A stretch of DNA of 64,000 bases from Glutinoglossum americanum (taxonomy: Eukaryota; Ascomycota; Geoglossomycetes; Geoglossales; Geoglossaceae). The notes beneath the pieces were generated by a model. That model was not told where the DNA came from. It saw nothing but the letters and a program-made list of their open reading frames with translations, and did not search any database. The stretch lies in contig JAGHQL010000104.1 in NCBI GenBank assembly GCA_020080175.1, positions 1-64,000 on the forward strand, written 5' to 3'. The position numbers were made by a program, and so were the translations under genes. Positions 33,535-44,805 of this stretch are shown here, piece after piece (within the stretch, counting starts at the first letter, position 1; every line of letters starts with the position of its first letter).

Positions 33535-34278
33535 CAGTATGGCGGCAGTTTTCGTTTTGGTTCTGGATTGTGGGGGTTTCTTCTCCGAAACCACCCCTTC
33601 TCGGTGTCGTAGGAGAGCCGATCCCGGACACAGGCGCTTGGCTTAGATGATTTTAGCTCTGGAGCTGGTGAAACAGGTGCTGGTGAGTTAATTTGCTCTT
33701 GAGCGATTGCTATATCTCATTGGGGATCCGTGACGTGGGCGGGCGAGGCCGACTGTGCCTAAGAGACTAGTTAGGTAACTAGTTAGATAACCTTAGCCTA
33801 CACTACGTAAAATATTTTTGTCGCTTTATGTTCTCGTTTGAATGCTGCCCTTTCCTCCGCTCTAGTTCATATACGTACTGGCCCTAATCGTCTACTCTGG
33901 CTCCAATCTAGGGGGACTGGATTGGATCTGTGTCATTGCTGTGGACAGTGGGCTAAGCTAGGCTGTAGTTCCGAATTGCATTCTGCTATATTATGCACCA
34001 TTCGGTGAGCAGCAACGTAAAAGATACGTAAATTTCGGGACCAGCTAGAGGTGTGGATGCGTCCTGTTTTAGAATAGTTGGCCTGCCTCGTTCGCCGGTA
34101 TCTAGCGAGTGCATTAGAGGACTTGATGGGTTTAACCTAATTATTCGCCCTCCTTGCCACACTGGCTCTTGTTTGGACACCATCCCGCAGCGAAAGCAAC
34201 CTATTCTACACTTCTACCGTTGGTGCCGCTTTTCCTAGGGTGTAAATAATTAACTATTCCCATATTCTGCCATAATCG
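33535..34278. other. intergenic region between convergent units
   Basis: Nothing recognised. It lies between the CFEM gene (+) and the decayed F-box-like gene (-). Confidence 0.5.
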
Positions 34279-35067
34279 CTAGCCAAGCAACCTAGTCGCT
34301 TCCCCCTCCATAAGATCAAAAACCCACACCCTCCTCTCATACTTCCTCAGACTAAGGTCCATCCAGCACTCCCGCTGGCTATCATCCCACGGTCCCCAAC
34401 AGACGACCAACTCCCTCGCACCCAACTCTCTCGCACAAAGCTCCGCCAAGCCAAGTTTGTCGTATTCCCAATGGTCAGCTTCCTTAAACACTTGATCTTC
34501 TGGAGGGCACCACTGACTCCAACGCTCCGTGCAAAGAGCGCATCTTGGAAGAACCTCAGATTGTTCTTGGGGACCTCACCTTCGACGCTCGCCGCGATTT
34601 TACCGGGGAAGAAGATCCTAAGGTCCGTGAAAGTGGGGCCGCTACTCGCGAGGGGCTCTAGAATTTCGCAGGCGCTGGCTTCGGCTGTATCCTAGAGTAA
34701 CTGGGATCCGAGAGTCAATCGGTAGGTTTTTAATTTCTGGATATACCCTTGATTTCTAACTCCAATCTTCTCTAAGAAGGCAAAAATACTGCCTACGCCC
34801 ATCCCATCATCTTCGAGTCTGTCTTCGTACAAAACGAATTTATTGCAGCCATACAAGACTGCGGCCGCCCCCTGGGGGACTCACCACGAGACGCGGAGGA
34901 GCCCCATTGCGAGCCTCTTCTTCCGTTCGATCTCGGGGGCATAAATTTTGATGCCACTGGAGAGGTACTGATAGATTTGCCGGCAGATCTCGTAAGGAAG
35001 GCTGAGAAACCCAGACTAGAGCGGTCGTGTCGGTAAATAAACCACGAAATGGAGCAACCCTCACCAT
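34279..35067 (-). pseudogene. decayed F-box-like / fungal hypothetical protein gene
   Basis: Minus-strand coding-like sequence. A probable ATG at 35067-35065 is followed at once by an intron (GTGAGG..CTCTAG). Then comes an F-box-like start (FLSLPYEICRQIYQYL), LLRVS, AAAVLYGCNKFVLYED, and a helical body (FAFLEKIGVRNQGYIQKLK, EASACEILEPLAS). The frame is broken by TGA at 34883-34881 (the neighbouring codons suggest an Arg codon was changed), by TAG at 34694-34692, and by a one-base frame change near 34475. There LRKLTIG passes into YDKLGLAELCARELGARE. It ends at 34279. This layout matches small ascomycete proteins with a degenerate F-box, common in large families of unknown role. Two stops plus a frameshift make it very likely non-functional. 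Confidence 0.65.
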
Positions 35068-35875
35068 AGCGGCTCCTCGATGCGTAATGGTATGTTCGAG
35101 TGCGGCTTGGCCGTTTGAGTTATTGAAGTGACGATGACGAGATGTTGAAGTTTAGGCGATTAGTATCTAAAGACACGTGACCTAAAGGCAAAGTAACCCG
35201 ACACAACTATCTACCCACTGGAGATAAACTCAGTATAGAGACTTTCCCATTTCGTGGCGAACTATTAGGCTATGTAATACAGTATTGGGGAGTGACAGGT
35301 TCGCGTTGCAGGGCAAACAACAACCAACATCGGGTGAAGCGACCTCTAGCTTTGAGCGGAGTTCTGCTCGAGATAACAGCGCCAATGATGGATTCCGGGA
35401 TAGTTTGCTCGCTGTAAACTAAACTCACGAGTTAACGACTAAAATAAGCCAGCCGACTGAAACAAAAGGAACCTATATGATAAACCCTACCATCCCGCAC
35501 ATAGGATAACTAGCTGCTCCACTCAGCGACACGGAGTCCGTTGTTGGCGCAGCGGTGGGCCAAACAGTTAGCTAGTTCTAGTTCGCCCGTTCCCAGCTAA
35601 AACCAACAACTACCAGCTGCCGGAAGAGGTCGGCTTTAAGATGTGAAAAGCTCACGATGTCAAGAAGATATATTGTTTCCCGTGAGTAAGAGAGGATGGG
35701 TAGGGTATTCGTAGATAACTACATAATAAAAAACATTAAGTAGAGTGGCTTGCTGAAAAACTAACAGGTATCCATAGTAGCGTTGCCGCTGCGGTCTTCT
35801 GGGGGGGGATGAATCGCCTCCGCTGTGGTGGTTCGATCAAATTGTATACCATGAAGAAATAGAGAATGAAATTCG
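35068..35875. other. intergenic region
   Basis: About 800 bp without recognisable genes. It holds the 3' flank of the NACHT-ankyrin gene and the upstream side of the decayed F-box-like gene. Confidence 0.5.
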
Positions 35876-38800
35876 TTAGGCGTTCTGTTTTTCAGACTCC
35901 AGTAGTTGAACTACCGCTTGGTGCTTATTCCTTACCGCTAACGACAGTGGTGTATCGCCTCTTTCATCCTCACGGTCTGGGTCGGCGTTATTCTCGAGTA
36001 GCAGCTTAACTACCGCTTTGTGACCGTTCTCTGCTGCCCGTGATAGCGGCGTTCGACCACTTTTGTCTGCGGGGTTGGGGTTGGCATTCTTCCCCAAAAG
36101 CAGCCTGACTAATGCCTCATTCCCCGCCTCCGCAGCCCACGATATCGGTGTTCGATCTGATTGGTCCTTGGACTCTATATTGACGTTCTTCTCGAGAAGC
36201 AGTCTCACTACCGCCTCACATCCACTCCATACCGCCCTTGATAGTGGCGCCAGACCCCACCCATCCACGGAGTTTAGGTTGGCAGTCTTATCAAGCAGCA
36301 GTCTGACTATTTCCTCATGCCCCCCAATCACGGCCAGCGATAGTGGAGTCGGACCCCACTTATCCCTAGAGTCAGGACTGGCGCCCCTCTGAAGAAGAAT
36401 CTTGGATGTAGCATAGCATCCCACCTCTGCGGCCCGTGATAGTGGCGTCCGACCGAATCCATTGTCTTTAGACTCTAGATCGACATTCTCCTCAAGAAGT
36501 AGTGCAACCACTGCCTCGTGCCCCATCTCTGCAGCCAGCCATAGCGGTTTCCGGCCTCTATCATCCTCAGGATCTGGGTCAGCGTTCTCCTCGAGTAGCA
36601 GCTTGACTACTGCCAGGTGCCCGCCCCCTGCAGCTAGCCATAGCGGTGTCCGGCCGTTTTTATCCCTAGACCCTAGATCCGCGTGTCTCTCGAGAAGCAG
36701 CTTGACTACCGACTCATGCCCCAACTCAGCAGCCCATGATAATGGAGTCTCACCGAATACTTTTTCCTTGGGCTCTATATTGACATTCTTTTCAAGAAGC
36801 GCCTTGACTATTGTCTCGTGTCCTCCCCAAGCAGCCCTCGATAGCGGCGTCAGACCGTTTTTGTCCTCGGTGTCTGGATTGGCCCCCTTTCCAAGAAGTA
36901 GCTGGACGACTGCCTCCTGCCCCATCGCTGCAGCCAACGATAGCGGTGTCCAACCCCACTTATCCTGGGAGTTTTGATCAACATTTTCCTCGAGCAGCAA
37001 CATGACTACCGCCTCGTGCCCATTTCTCGCGGCCCAAGCTAGCGGCGTCCGACCGCGTTCATCTTTGGAGTTTGGATCGTTGCCCTTCTCAAGTAACATC
37101 GCTACTACTGTCTCGTGCCCAAAATAAGATCTAACCATCAAGTCCGTGAGTCGCCAGAGTAGCGACCCCCGGTATGTCTACACCTGTGCACCTGGAACCA
37201 TGATGTGAACTGTTCGGATCCAGTATCACAAACACCTACCGTTGCCCCCAACATGGCAGAATCTGCCCTATGTTGAGCTCGCTGGAAGTGAACCGCCCAG
37301 TGATTCGCTGCGTACTCTAGGAAGGGATGCTTGTCCGTGTACTTATCAACGGCCTCCATCACAGCCTCATCACGCTTCGCTTCATCTATTACCAAAGGGT
37401 AGCTTTTAAACTCCACAAACAGTAGGTATAAAATACAAATCCTTGTCAAAATGATGTTCGATTCATCCAGCTCCAGTGAATGCCTCCAAAAGCCTTGGTG
37501 GGAGTCGTCACCGTACCTGGACCGGACGACGACACTCTGGGCAACCAAGAACTCCTTCGCTGTTTGGTGAATCAAATAGATCTTTGAATCGATCACGCTC
37601 ACAAAAAGACCACAGAGGTTTCGGACTGATGTTTTAAATTTCTGCTCTTCTTCGAGGTCGAGGTCTTCATACGACCTACTGTCTTCTTCAATAGCCAGCG
37701 CTATATTCATCTCCCTCAGGGTTAGGGGCCTGATAGCCGAAACGACGATATGGAGGAGTTTCTTGGCGCGACTTATGTCTGTACTCCTTCCTAGGATTGC
37801 CTCATAGGCTTCATTAACCGTGCCTGGTATTGTACCGGTAATTCCCCGGAGCCTTTTCTCAGTGGTGGCATCTAATCGGCGGTAGATCACTTCGACAATG
37901 AGTTTTAGCCATAGGTAAGTCCGGCGAGTGACATCCAAGAGGTCCTTTTCAAGGGCTGACTGTACGGAATTATCAAGCTCTAAGTCCGATCCAATCTCCT
38001 TGACCTTAGCTTTTATAACGAGATTGATTTCGCGCTCGATTGATTCTGTTTCTTCTTCTCCAGCAAGCCGGATGGTAGGTAGGCTACCGGTTAGCTGCTT
38101 GAATCGACGTTCTATGTCGAAGTAAGGACGGCTGGTTACGAGGAACTTCAACGCCGTGGTTTCCTGACCACTAGTAGGGTTACGGTAGAAACGTTTCAGG
38201 GTCTCGATAAGCTCGTAACGCCCTGACTCTTCACATTCGTCAAGAGCGTCTAAGATACAGACGATCTCACCAGCCATAGGATCCGCCGCCGCTTTTATAA
38301 GTATATTCCATAATGCGCTGAACAACTCTGGTAGTTTGGTCCCATTACGCCTAAATGCGGGCATTGCGTGCTTGAGGAGCATATATCTTTGCGATAAGAG
38401 CTGATGCAGTAGAGCGCAGAGAGCTGTAGTAACTTTTTTCTGATCGACATCGTCATCTTTGAAGAAGAAATAGCATGTAGCGCGCGATTCCGTGTTGACG
38501 AGTTCATTGTCTATAAGAGATTTAGACAAGACAGATTTTCCGCAGCCCGGATCTGCAGATACCCAAAGCAAAGCCGATGTACTTTTCTCTCTCCAGTGGT
38601 TGAAGTTGTGGTGCTTAAGAAACCATTGGCAAGTTCCATCCACTCGATCCGGATTTCTAGCCTTGTGGTCCTCATATTTTGAAGTGCGGAGAGATTGGTG
38701 GCATTTGAGTTCCTCATTGTGATAGTAGCCCTCCCCACCGACTCCAGTCATTGCCGGTGCTGCATCTACGGTATGCTGCAGTCTCTCGTATTTCTCACCT

Positions 38801-40103
38801 CGCAGGCGAGGAGCCCTGAGAAGCTCTTCGCCCCGGCGCTCTTGTTCATTGAACCCCCTATGAAGTCGCTCGGAATCAATCGCTCCAGTGAACTTTTCAC
38901 AGCTTGTCTCTGATGCCTTGATTTGACTAAGCAATTCTTCCCAGCTATCGACCTTAAGCGCGTCTCTAATTGCACGAGTCACTTTTGCGCGCGAGAGCTG
39001 GCAAACGCTCCGCGCTTGATACTCTAGAACTCGGGAATAGAGCTTTGTTGCCTCAACCTCAAAATTCCTCCTCAAATCGGAGACTTCCGGCAGATGATGG
39101 GTGATATTTCCCGAGGTATCCTGTTGACGGTAGAGACGCTCGATCACGGTGAAGCGATGGACAAGGGTGGAAATATACTCCAGGCCTTGGATGCTGGCGT
39201 GATATTGTTGACCAAGATTCAAAAGCAGCTTCGTTGATCAAAGTCAGGAAAATTGAACTAAAATATGGGTGAACAACTATGAGCTAGTGGAGGCTTACCG
39301 GTAGGAGTACGCAAACCCCAGCCCACGCCACTGTGACATGTGGGGCTGTTCCTACAGCTGGTGGACCAAAGTCTCTTGCCAGCGACACAAGTTGAACAAT
39401 CCTGTCCACTTGCTTTCTGACTTCTACTGACTTATTGCCTATATTAATTCTCCATTTCTCGCTATCCATGGCCTCTAATTTACTCTTGACGAGCGCAGAC
39501 ATCTGCTCCTCTCGTTTGGAACTTCCTGCTTCGCCAAGTAGAGTCCTGGCTCCGCTTCCGGATTCCAGCAGTAGAATCTCTTCATAAGCCCCTATAAGTT
39601 CTCTATCCCTTATTCTTAATATCTCGTATGCTTGGTTCCAGAGATCCCGAGATCCGGGGTGTGTCACCGAAGAGGGCTCATTAGACCTATGTGTACGCTG
39701 TACTGAGGCATCACTGGGGATAGCCGAGCATCCTGGTGCGTTTGCAGGAGAGTCGGCTATTCGCAATGGCAGGGCAGCAGGTGGATTCTATAGTCGTCAG
39801 CGCAACTGTACTTGGGATTGCGTGGTAGTGTCTTTGTATGTAACTACCGAAAGATGACTCGCGGGCAGGCTCCCGGGGCCAACTGTCATACTACTCCTAC
39901 CGACCGACCTGATCAAGTGTCGTGGAGCCTGTTATAGGACTCGATTAACATCCCCCTAACATCGACGTTGGCGGGACACCAACCTCTGCAAGGCCTTCAC
40001 GTCTATCCTTGCTCTCACTCACAGGATTCGGCGATCTGTCCCTCGACTTGCCGCTTTTTACCAACTCCGACCCCCTACTTTTCAATCTCGAGAAGGTGTT
40101 CAT
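35876..40103 (-). CDS. NLR-like protein: NACHT NTPase - ankyrin repeats
   Basis: Four exons: 40103-40023, 39787-39299, 39228-37184 and 37130-35876. All three introns are GT..AG (235, 70 and 53 nt) and the frame is kept, giving 1,289 residues. The N-terminal domain resembles the one that often precedes fungal NACHT modules (DLWNQAYEILR, then VAWAGVCVLLPLLLN and GLEYISTLVHRF). NACHT has Walker A in SADPGCGKS (~412-420) and Walker B in CILDALDECEES (~517). From about residue 872 come some twelve 33-residue ankyrin repeats (GRTPLSWAAExGHExVVKLLLEK). Such proteins are fungal NLR-like receptors, with the solenoid sensing and the NACHT oligomerising; function here is inferred. The junction at 37184/37130 (GTGTAG start) is the weakest. 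Without it the NACHT and ankyrin frames are offset by one frame, so a real frameshift is the alternative. Confidence 0.83.
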
Positions 40104-42263
40104 TTTCACCAGACACGGCCAGGATCGCAATAAGTCAAGCAATAAGTGGAGCGCATAATAAGAACCCCAAACGCGAGCCGAGTGTAGGGGTTTCGCAGAA
40201 GCGGGGTTGAAAACGACACAGGGCAGAATTAAACGAGGCAGAACTGGCATCTAAATACAGAGTAAGAACAGCTAGGGCAGCAGCTGTTGCTAATTGTTTG
40301 GGCTAATTTAGTCGAGCGCTGGGGGAATTGCTCCTGTTGATTGCACTCTATGATAGGGTGATGGGTTCGTTTGCGAGAGTCTATGTTGGCCATTATGCTA
40401 TTATCGATCGATCAGGTATTGGCATTTTCAAAGTATGGTAAACTGCGCACCGCCACAGAGCATGTGACCGCACGCAAGCCACCGAAACTGGTCTGCCCCA
40501 GCCACTGCTTTTCCCTCCTCAAGCCATCTCGCTCTATCTGACTATTTTGCCATCTCTCCGCCAAGTAGAAACTGCTGATTGCCGGCGTTACACCACAAGA
40601 ACCCGTCTTAAAATGTTGGCGTGTGGCGAGCAAATCCTGCCGGGAACTCGCCTGCCGGCTCCACCAAAAAGGAACCCCATGAAAAAGATTACTAATTCCC
40701 CCCACTCTTCGGGAAAAGCTCAGAAAGAAAGAAAAACCTGCAATTTAGAGTTGGAGTTAAGGTGATTTAAAAGAAGCCGTAAGCACTAGATTTTAAGCCC
40801 AGAGTCGAGATGAATTAGAGCGGAGCCCCATGCAAACACCAAGGAGAGGTGCGTTTTATCGGCGATGCGTCTGAGAAAAACGCCGAATAAGTCCAACGGC
40901 ATTACATGGGCGGGGTAAGGACATCTAGAAGCACTCGCTATTCCCTTCCCTTCTCGGATGGCCAATCAGCCATTTTCTCTCCTTCGATATCGAACGATAC
41001 TATAGCCTCTAACAACCCCGGATTTTCCACCAGGATTCCAAAGTCTTCCTGCCTCGCCTCGCCGTAAGCTAGTTAGGGTATCTCGATCCCCAAATCAATT
41101 CCGACATCCGGACCGGCGACATCAGGGCTCCTCCGAGATGCGTTCCAGGCTCTTACGGGAATGTTAAATCGGAAGGGTTTCAACAGCGCGGCTCGTCTAT
41201 CGCAAGTATCCTGGGTATCTATCTAGTTCTAGTTAGCTAATATCACCCGTTGCTCACCGCCTGATCTGACCGATAGTAACAGCTGGCTGTAGCTTATCGT
41301 CAGCCTAGTGGTTGAGTGGGGTTGGGCGGGTGATGAGTAGCCAGCCGGTTTGGGCGTCCTGCATAAGGGCATCGACGGGCCCCCCACACGCTTATGCAAT
41401 TAATCTGCTGTGATCGCCCATCTAATTCTTGCTTTTTGCCATGGCTTCTTGGTTTTGCGCTCCGTGATCCCATCACAATCCCATCACAATCCCATCGACG
41501 GGATTTTCTGGCCAAGGGAAAAAAAATAAAGGATCTCACCATCCCGTCCCGGTTTTTATCCTGGCTTGGAGGGACTGGCTGCTTCTCGTAGGATGTCTGT
41601 TCGCATGAATCTACGCACGTAAAGCACGCAGGCGGCGCGCGACTGGGAACCCTGGTAGGGATAGCACTCTGGCGCGCATGTAAAACGGTAGTCATCTCGG
41701 TAGAGCAGAGCTAGTGGCGGCGGCAGCTCGGTTTTGGCTGGGGTTGATGGGTGCAGTTAATTTAGATGCGGGACGGGCTTGAAAACCAAGACCCTACACA
41801 CAGTGCGTGCGGTTGGACTCGATAGGATAGAGTAGCGTCCCTTGCAGCGCGCCGAGGTGATCTGGTTAAGGCTTCACTTCGGCGATGCAAGCAGGCGGCG
41901 GCGCGCCGGGCCACCTTTCTCTCTGGGCTCCGGCTTTGTATGTAATCGGGGATTTGTTTCGGACGAATGAATCAAAATCCCGTGTGTTTGCTGTGTGTTT
42001 GCTATGTGTGCATGGGTTCCTAAAACCTGTACGACTGGAACGCTTCCACGGCTTTGTTTTTTCCCCAAATCCTTTCGCTTAGTAATTGGGTGGTGTCGGT
42101 ATAAAGAGGGAAGTGGGTCTTCGCCACAGCCTATTCAGCTGAAGGCGGAGAGGGCTGAAATAAGAAAGGTGGAGTAGCTATTGCTTCTGCTCTTGACTCC
42201 CTGAGATAGATATAACCCAGTCAGCCGCGGTCCCTAGCCTTACTTCGTTGTTCAGAGGAAATC
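40104..42263. other. intergenic region between divergent genes
   Basis: About 2.2 kb between the NACHT-ankyrin gene (-) and the methyltransferase gene (+), so it should hold both promoters. A short direct repeat of ATCCCATCACA units lies at about 41466-41498. No gene recognised. Confidence 0.5.
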
Positions 42264-44014
42264 ATGGATGTGGCTACGCCTGGACATGCGGTTCCCGTGC
42301 ATGAGGAATTGGATGTGGATTCCTTCGTTAGTTCTGCCCTCGCCTGAAGCGCCTAGAGTTTGAGTGGTTGAACAATGACTGATATTTTACTTAACTTCAT
42401 TCGTTGTAGCAATCGGATGACGATTCCGCATATGGTGATGAGATGTATGTCACAGGATACGCTCGCCGCGGCATTGGTCGAAGGAAAAGACATCCGGTGG
42501 GAAATGGTTGGGCGGTTGACCTGAGCTGACCTGGTGGGCGGTGTGCCTGATTAGGGCAAGCTATACCACGTCCTTGACGTCGAGTATCACGAACTACCAG
42601 TATGAGAATGGGCGGAGGTACCATGCCTTTCGGGAGGGGAGTAAGTCCAACTGATCTTTTGGGCAAGTCAGCGTTAATGATTCTTCTCTTCCACAATAGA
42701 ATACCCAATGCCAAACGATGAAGCAAGCCCCCTCCCCCTCCCTAACCCACCAAAACCCCGTTGGCATAATATAACTGGTGTTTGGCACTTTCCAGCGAGA
42801 GAAAGACCGCCTTGATATCCACCACCACCTCGATATGATGGCACTCAGTGGCCGGCTCTACCTCGCCCCTCTCGGTAAGGACATCCACCGTGTGTTAGAT
42901 CTGGGGACTGGGACTGGGATTTGGGCTATGGAGATGGGTATGTCGTTGCCGCCCTACTCTTGCGAAATAAGGTTCGCGTGCTGAGGGTTTTTGTGATGGG
43001 AAGGGGATGCGTTTCCTTGGGTAGAGGTTGATATAGGATTCCCGCCCGTTTTCGAAGCTATGTGGCTAGGAATGTGGCTAACGTTCTTGCTGGCTCTCTT
43101 GGCTTAGGTTTTGGGGGTTGATCTTAGCCCGATTCAGCCGAGCATGTGGGTGGCTCTTTTGGCTGATTGCTGCCTGTGTGTGAGGGCCGCATAACTTGCT
43201 GACTGGGCCTGTCAACCAACAGGGTCCCGCCGAACGTCGCGTTCCAAGTCGATGACATCGAGGATGATTGGACATATGAGGCTCCATTCGACTACATCCA
43301 CAGCCGCTACCTAGCCTGCGCTATCTCAGACTGGCCGCGGTTAGTCCAACAAGCATTCAAGTTAGGCACCCAAATGCTCCCCCTCACTCCCCTTCCAACT
43401 AACTTCCAAAAGGAACACCAAGCCAGGTGGCTGGGTCGAGTTCCAAGATTTCGACTTCAAGTACTACAGCGTCGACGGCTCTCTCAAGGACGACATGCCC
43501 CTCACGAAATGGGATAACCTTATGATCGAAGCCTCTATTGCCTCTGGGCGCGAGGGGTGTCCTGGGCCGAGACTGAAAGGGTTTATTGAGGACGCGGGGT
43601 TTGAGAACGTGACAGAGGAGGTTTTCCCGTTTCCAATTGGGATGTGGCCAAAGGATAAGAAGTTGGTATGTTTTGCACGTTGGCGTTTCGCTGCGTTGTG
43701 TCCGGTTAACTCAATGGTTATCTGTGCATGCAGAAAGAGATGGGCGCCTATAACCTCTTCCAGCGCCTCGAGGGCCTCGAAGGCATAACGCTTGGGCTCT
43801 TCACGAGGTTTCTAGGGTGGAGCCGAGAGGAAATCCTCGTTTTCCTGACTGACGTCCGGAAAGACTTGAAGAATCCGAAGATCCACCCCTGCTACAATTT
43901 GTAAGTCTCTGCTCTTCCCCTACCGACGGATATCCCATAGGCAGGCGTTTACTTACGTGATGGGGTAGCCATTGCGTATATGGACAGCGACCGATGGAGT
44001 TTAAGGAGAAGTAG
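42264..44014 (+). CDS. LaeA-like SAM-dependent methyltransferase
   Basis: Eleven exons: 42264-42326, 42410-42444, 42555-42640, 42700-42722, 42796-42937, 43004-43026, 43108-43145, 43223-43360, 43413-43665, 43734-43900 and 43969-44014. The frame is kept at every junction, giving 337 residues. Nine introns are GT..AG. The intron after exon 4 begins GC (42723) and ends AG (42795), joining PNDE to REKDRLD as the family requires. Landmarks are the ENGRRYHAFREG and HHHLDMM segments, SAM motif I VLDLGTGTGIW (81-91), the VLGVDLSPIQP acidic loop, FDYIHSRY, and GGWVEFQDFDF. LaeA-like methyltransferases control or take part in secondary metabolism and development. The C-terminus (HCVYGQRPMEFKEK) is the usual end. 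An FAD monooxygenase follows 0.8 kb downstream on the same strand. Confidence 0.88.
42723..42795 (+). other. GC-AG intron
   Basis: The 73-nt intron between exons 4 and 5 of the methyltransferase has a GCAAG donor and TTCCAG acceptor. No GT donor nearby restores the conserved PNDExxxDRLD sequence in frame. Confidence 0.7.
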
Positions 44015-44805
44015 TCTACCTTTGATCGATCAAGTGCAACCCAAGCGTTCTCTTGTAATCTGTAGCACACCACACCATGCACAAGCTCGCATTCGCATCG
44101 CGTTAATCCCTTCGGTACATTTTTGTAGCGGGCGGCTGCTCTCCTCTTGCTTTTGTAAAATGGACACGTCAAACAGTATGACCTAACGCTGTATGTAAAA
44201 CTTGCAATTAGTAACTAATGGGTTCGAAAGAAATTTACTTTTATGCGGGCTTAGGTTGGAGAACCGGGAGTGAATCCATAGTCGCCCTAAACACATAAGG
44301 TGGATTGGAATCGACTGATTGAATTTTGGTTTTTCCCTTTCTGATTGTCCAGGCGGGAGGAAGCACATGTACCCTTGGCCTAATAATAAGAGCGAGCCGG
44401 TCAGTCAGTCAGCAGCTATCAGGGGAAGATAGATACTAGACCAACAACTAAGAAGCCGGCTAGCTACCGGCTCAGACGGGCCGCATTCCATCTTGGCATT
44501 CCTATCACCGTTCATGCGCTAACTTACACATAGAGATAATATTTGCTTTTTAACCCGGGATAAGTCATAAAACAAAACCCTTCAACTATAAGGATAAAAG
44601 TCACATGATGTTCCCCGTTTCTTCGTTCTACCCCTCACTTCCTCGACAGTCGACTCATATGATAAGGTTGCGGTGCTGCTGCTCCCATAGCGAATACACC
44701 CTAGGCTCCCGCCTACAGCAACTACTGCTGAAGGTAGCCGAAGACACAGTTTGTTTAGCGGTCCATTTGTCACTGCAGTTGCTGACCTATCGATCAGGAC
44801 AAACA
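44015..44805. other. intergenic region (promoter of the monooxygenase)
   Basis: 790 bp between two genes on the same strand. No further gene seen. Confidence 0.5.

Noticed and set aside
36063-36977. Plus-strand frames opposite the ankyrin repeats
   Set aside because: Mirror frames of a repeated coding sequence; they have no independent features.
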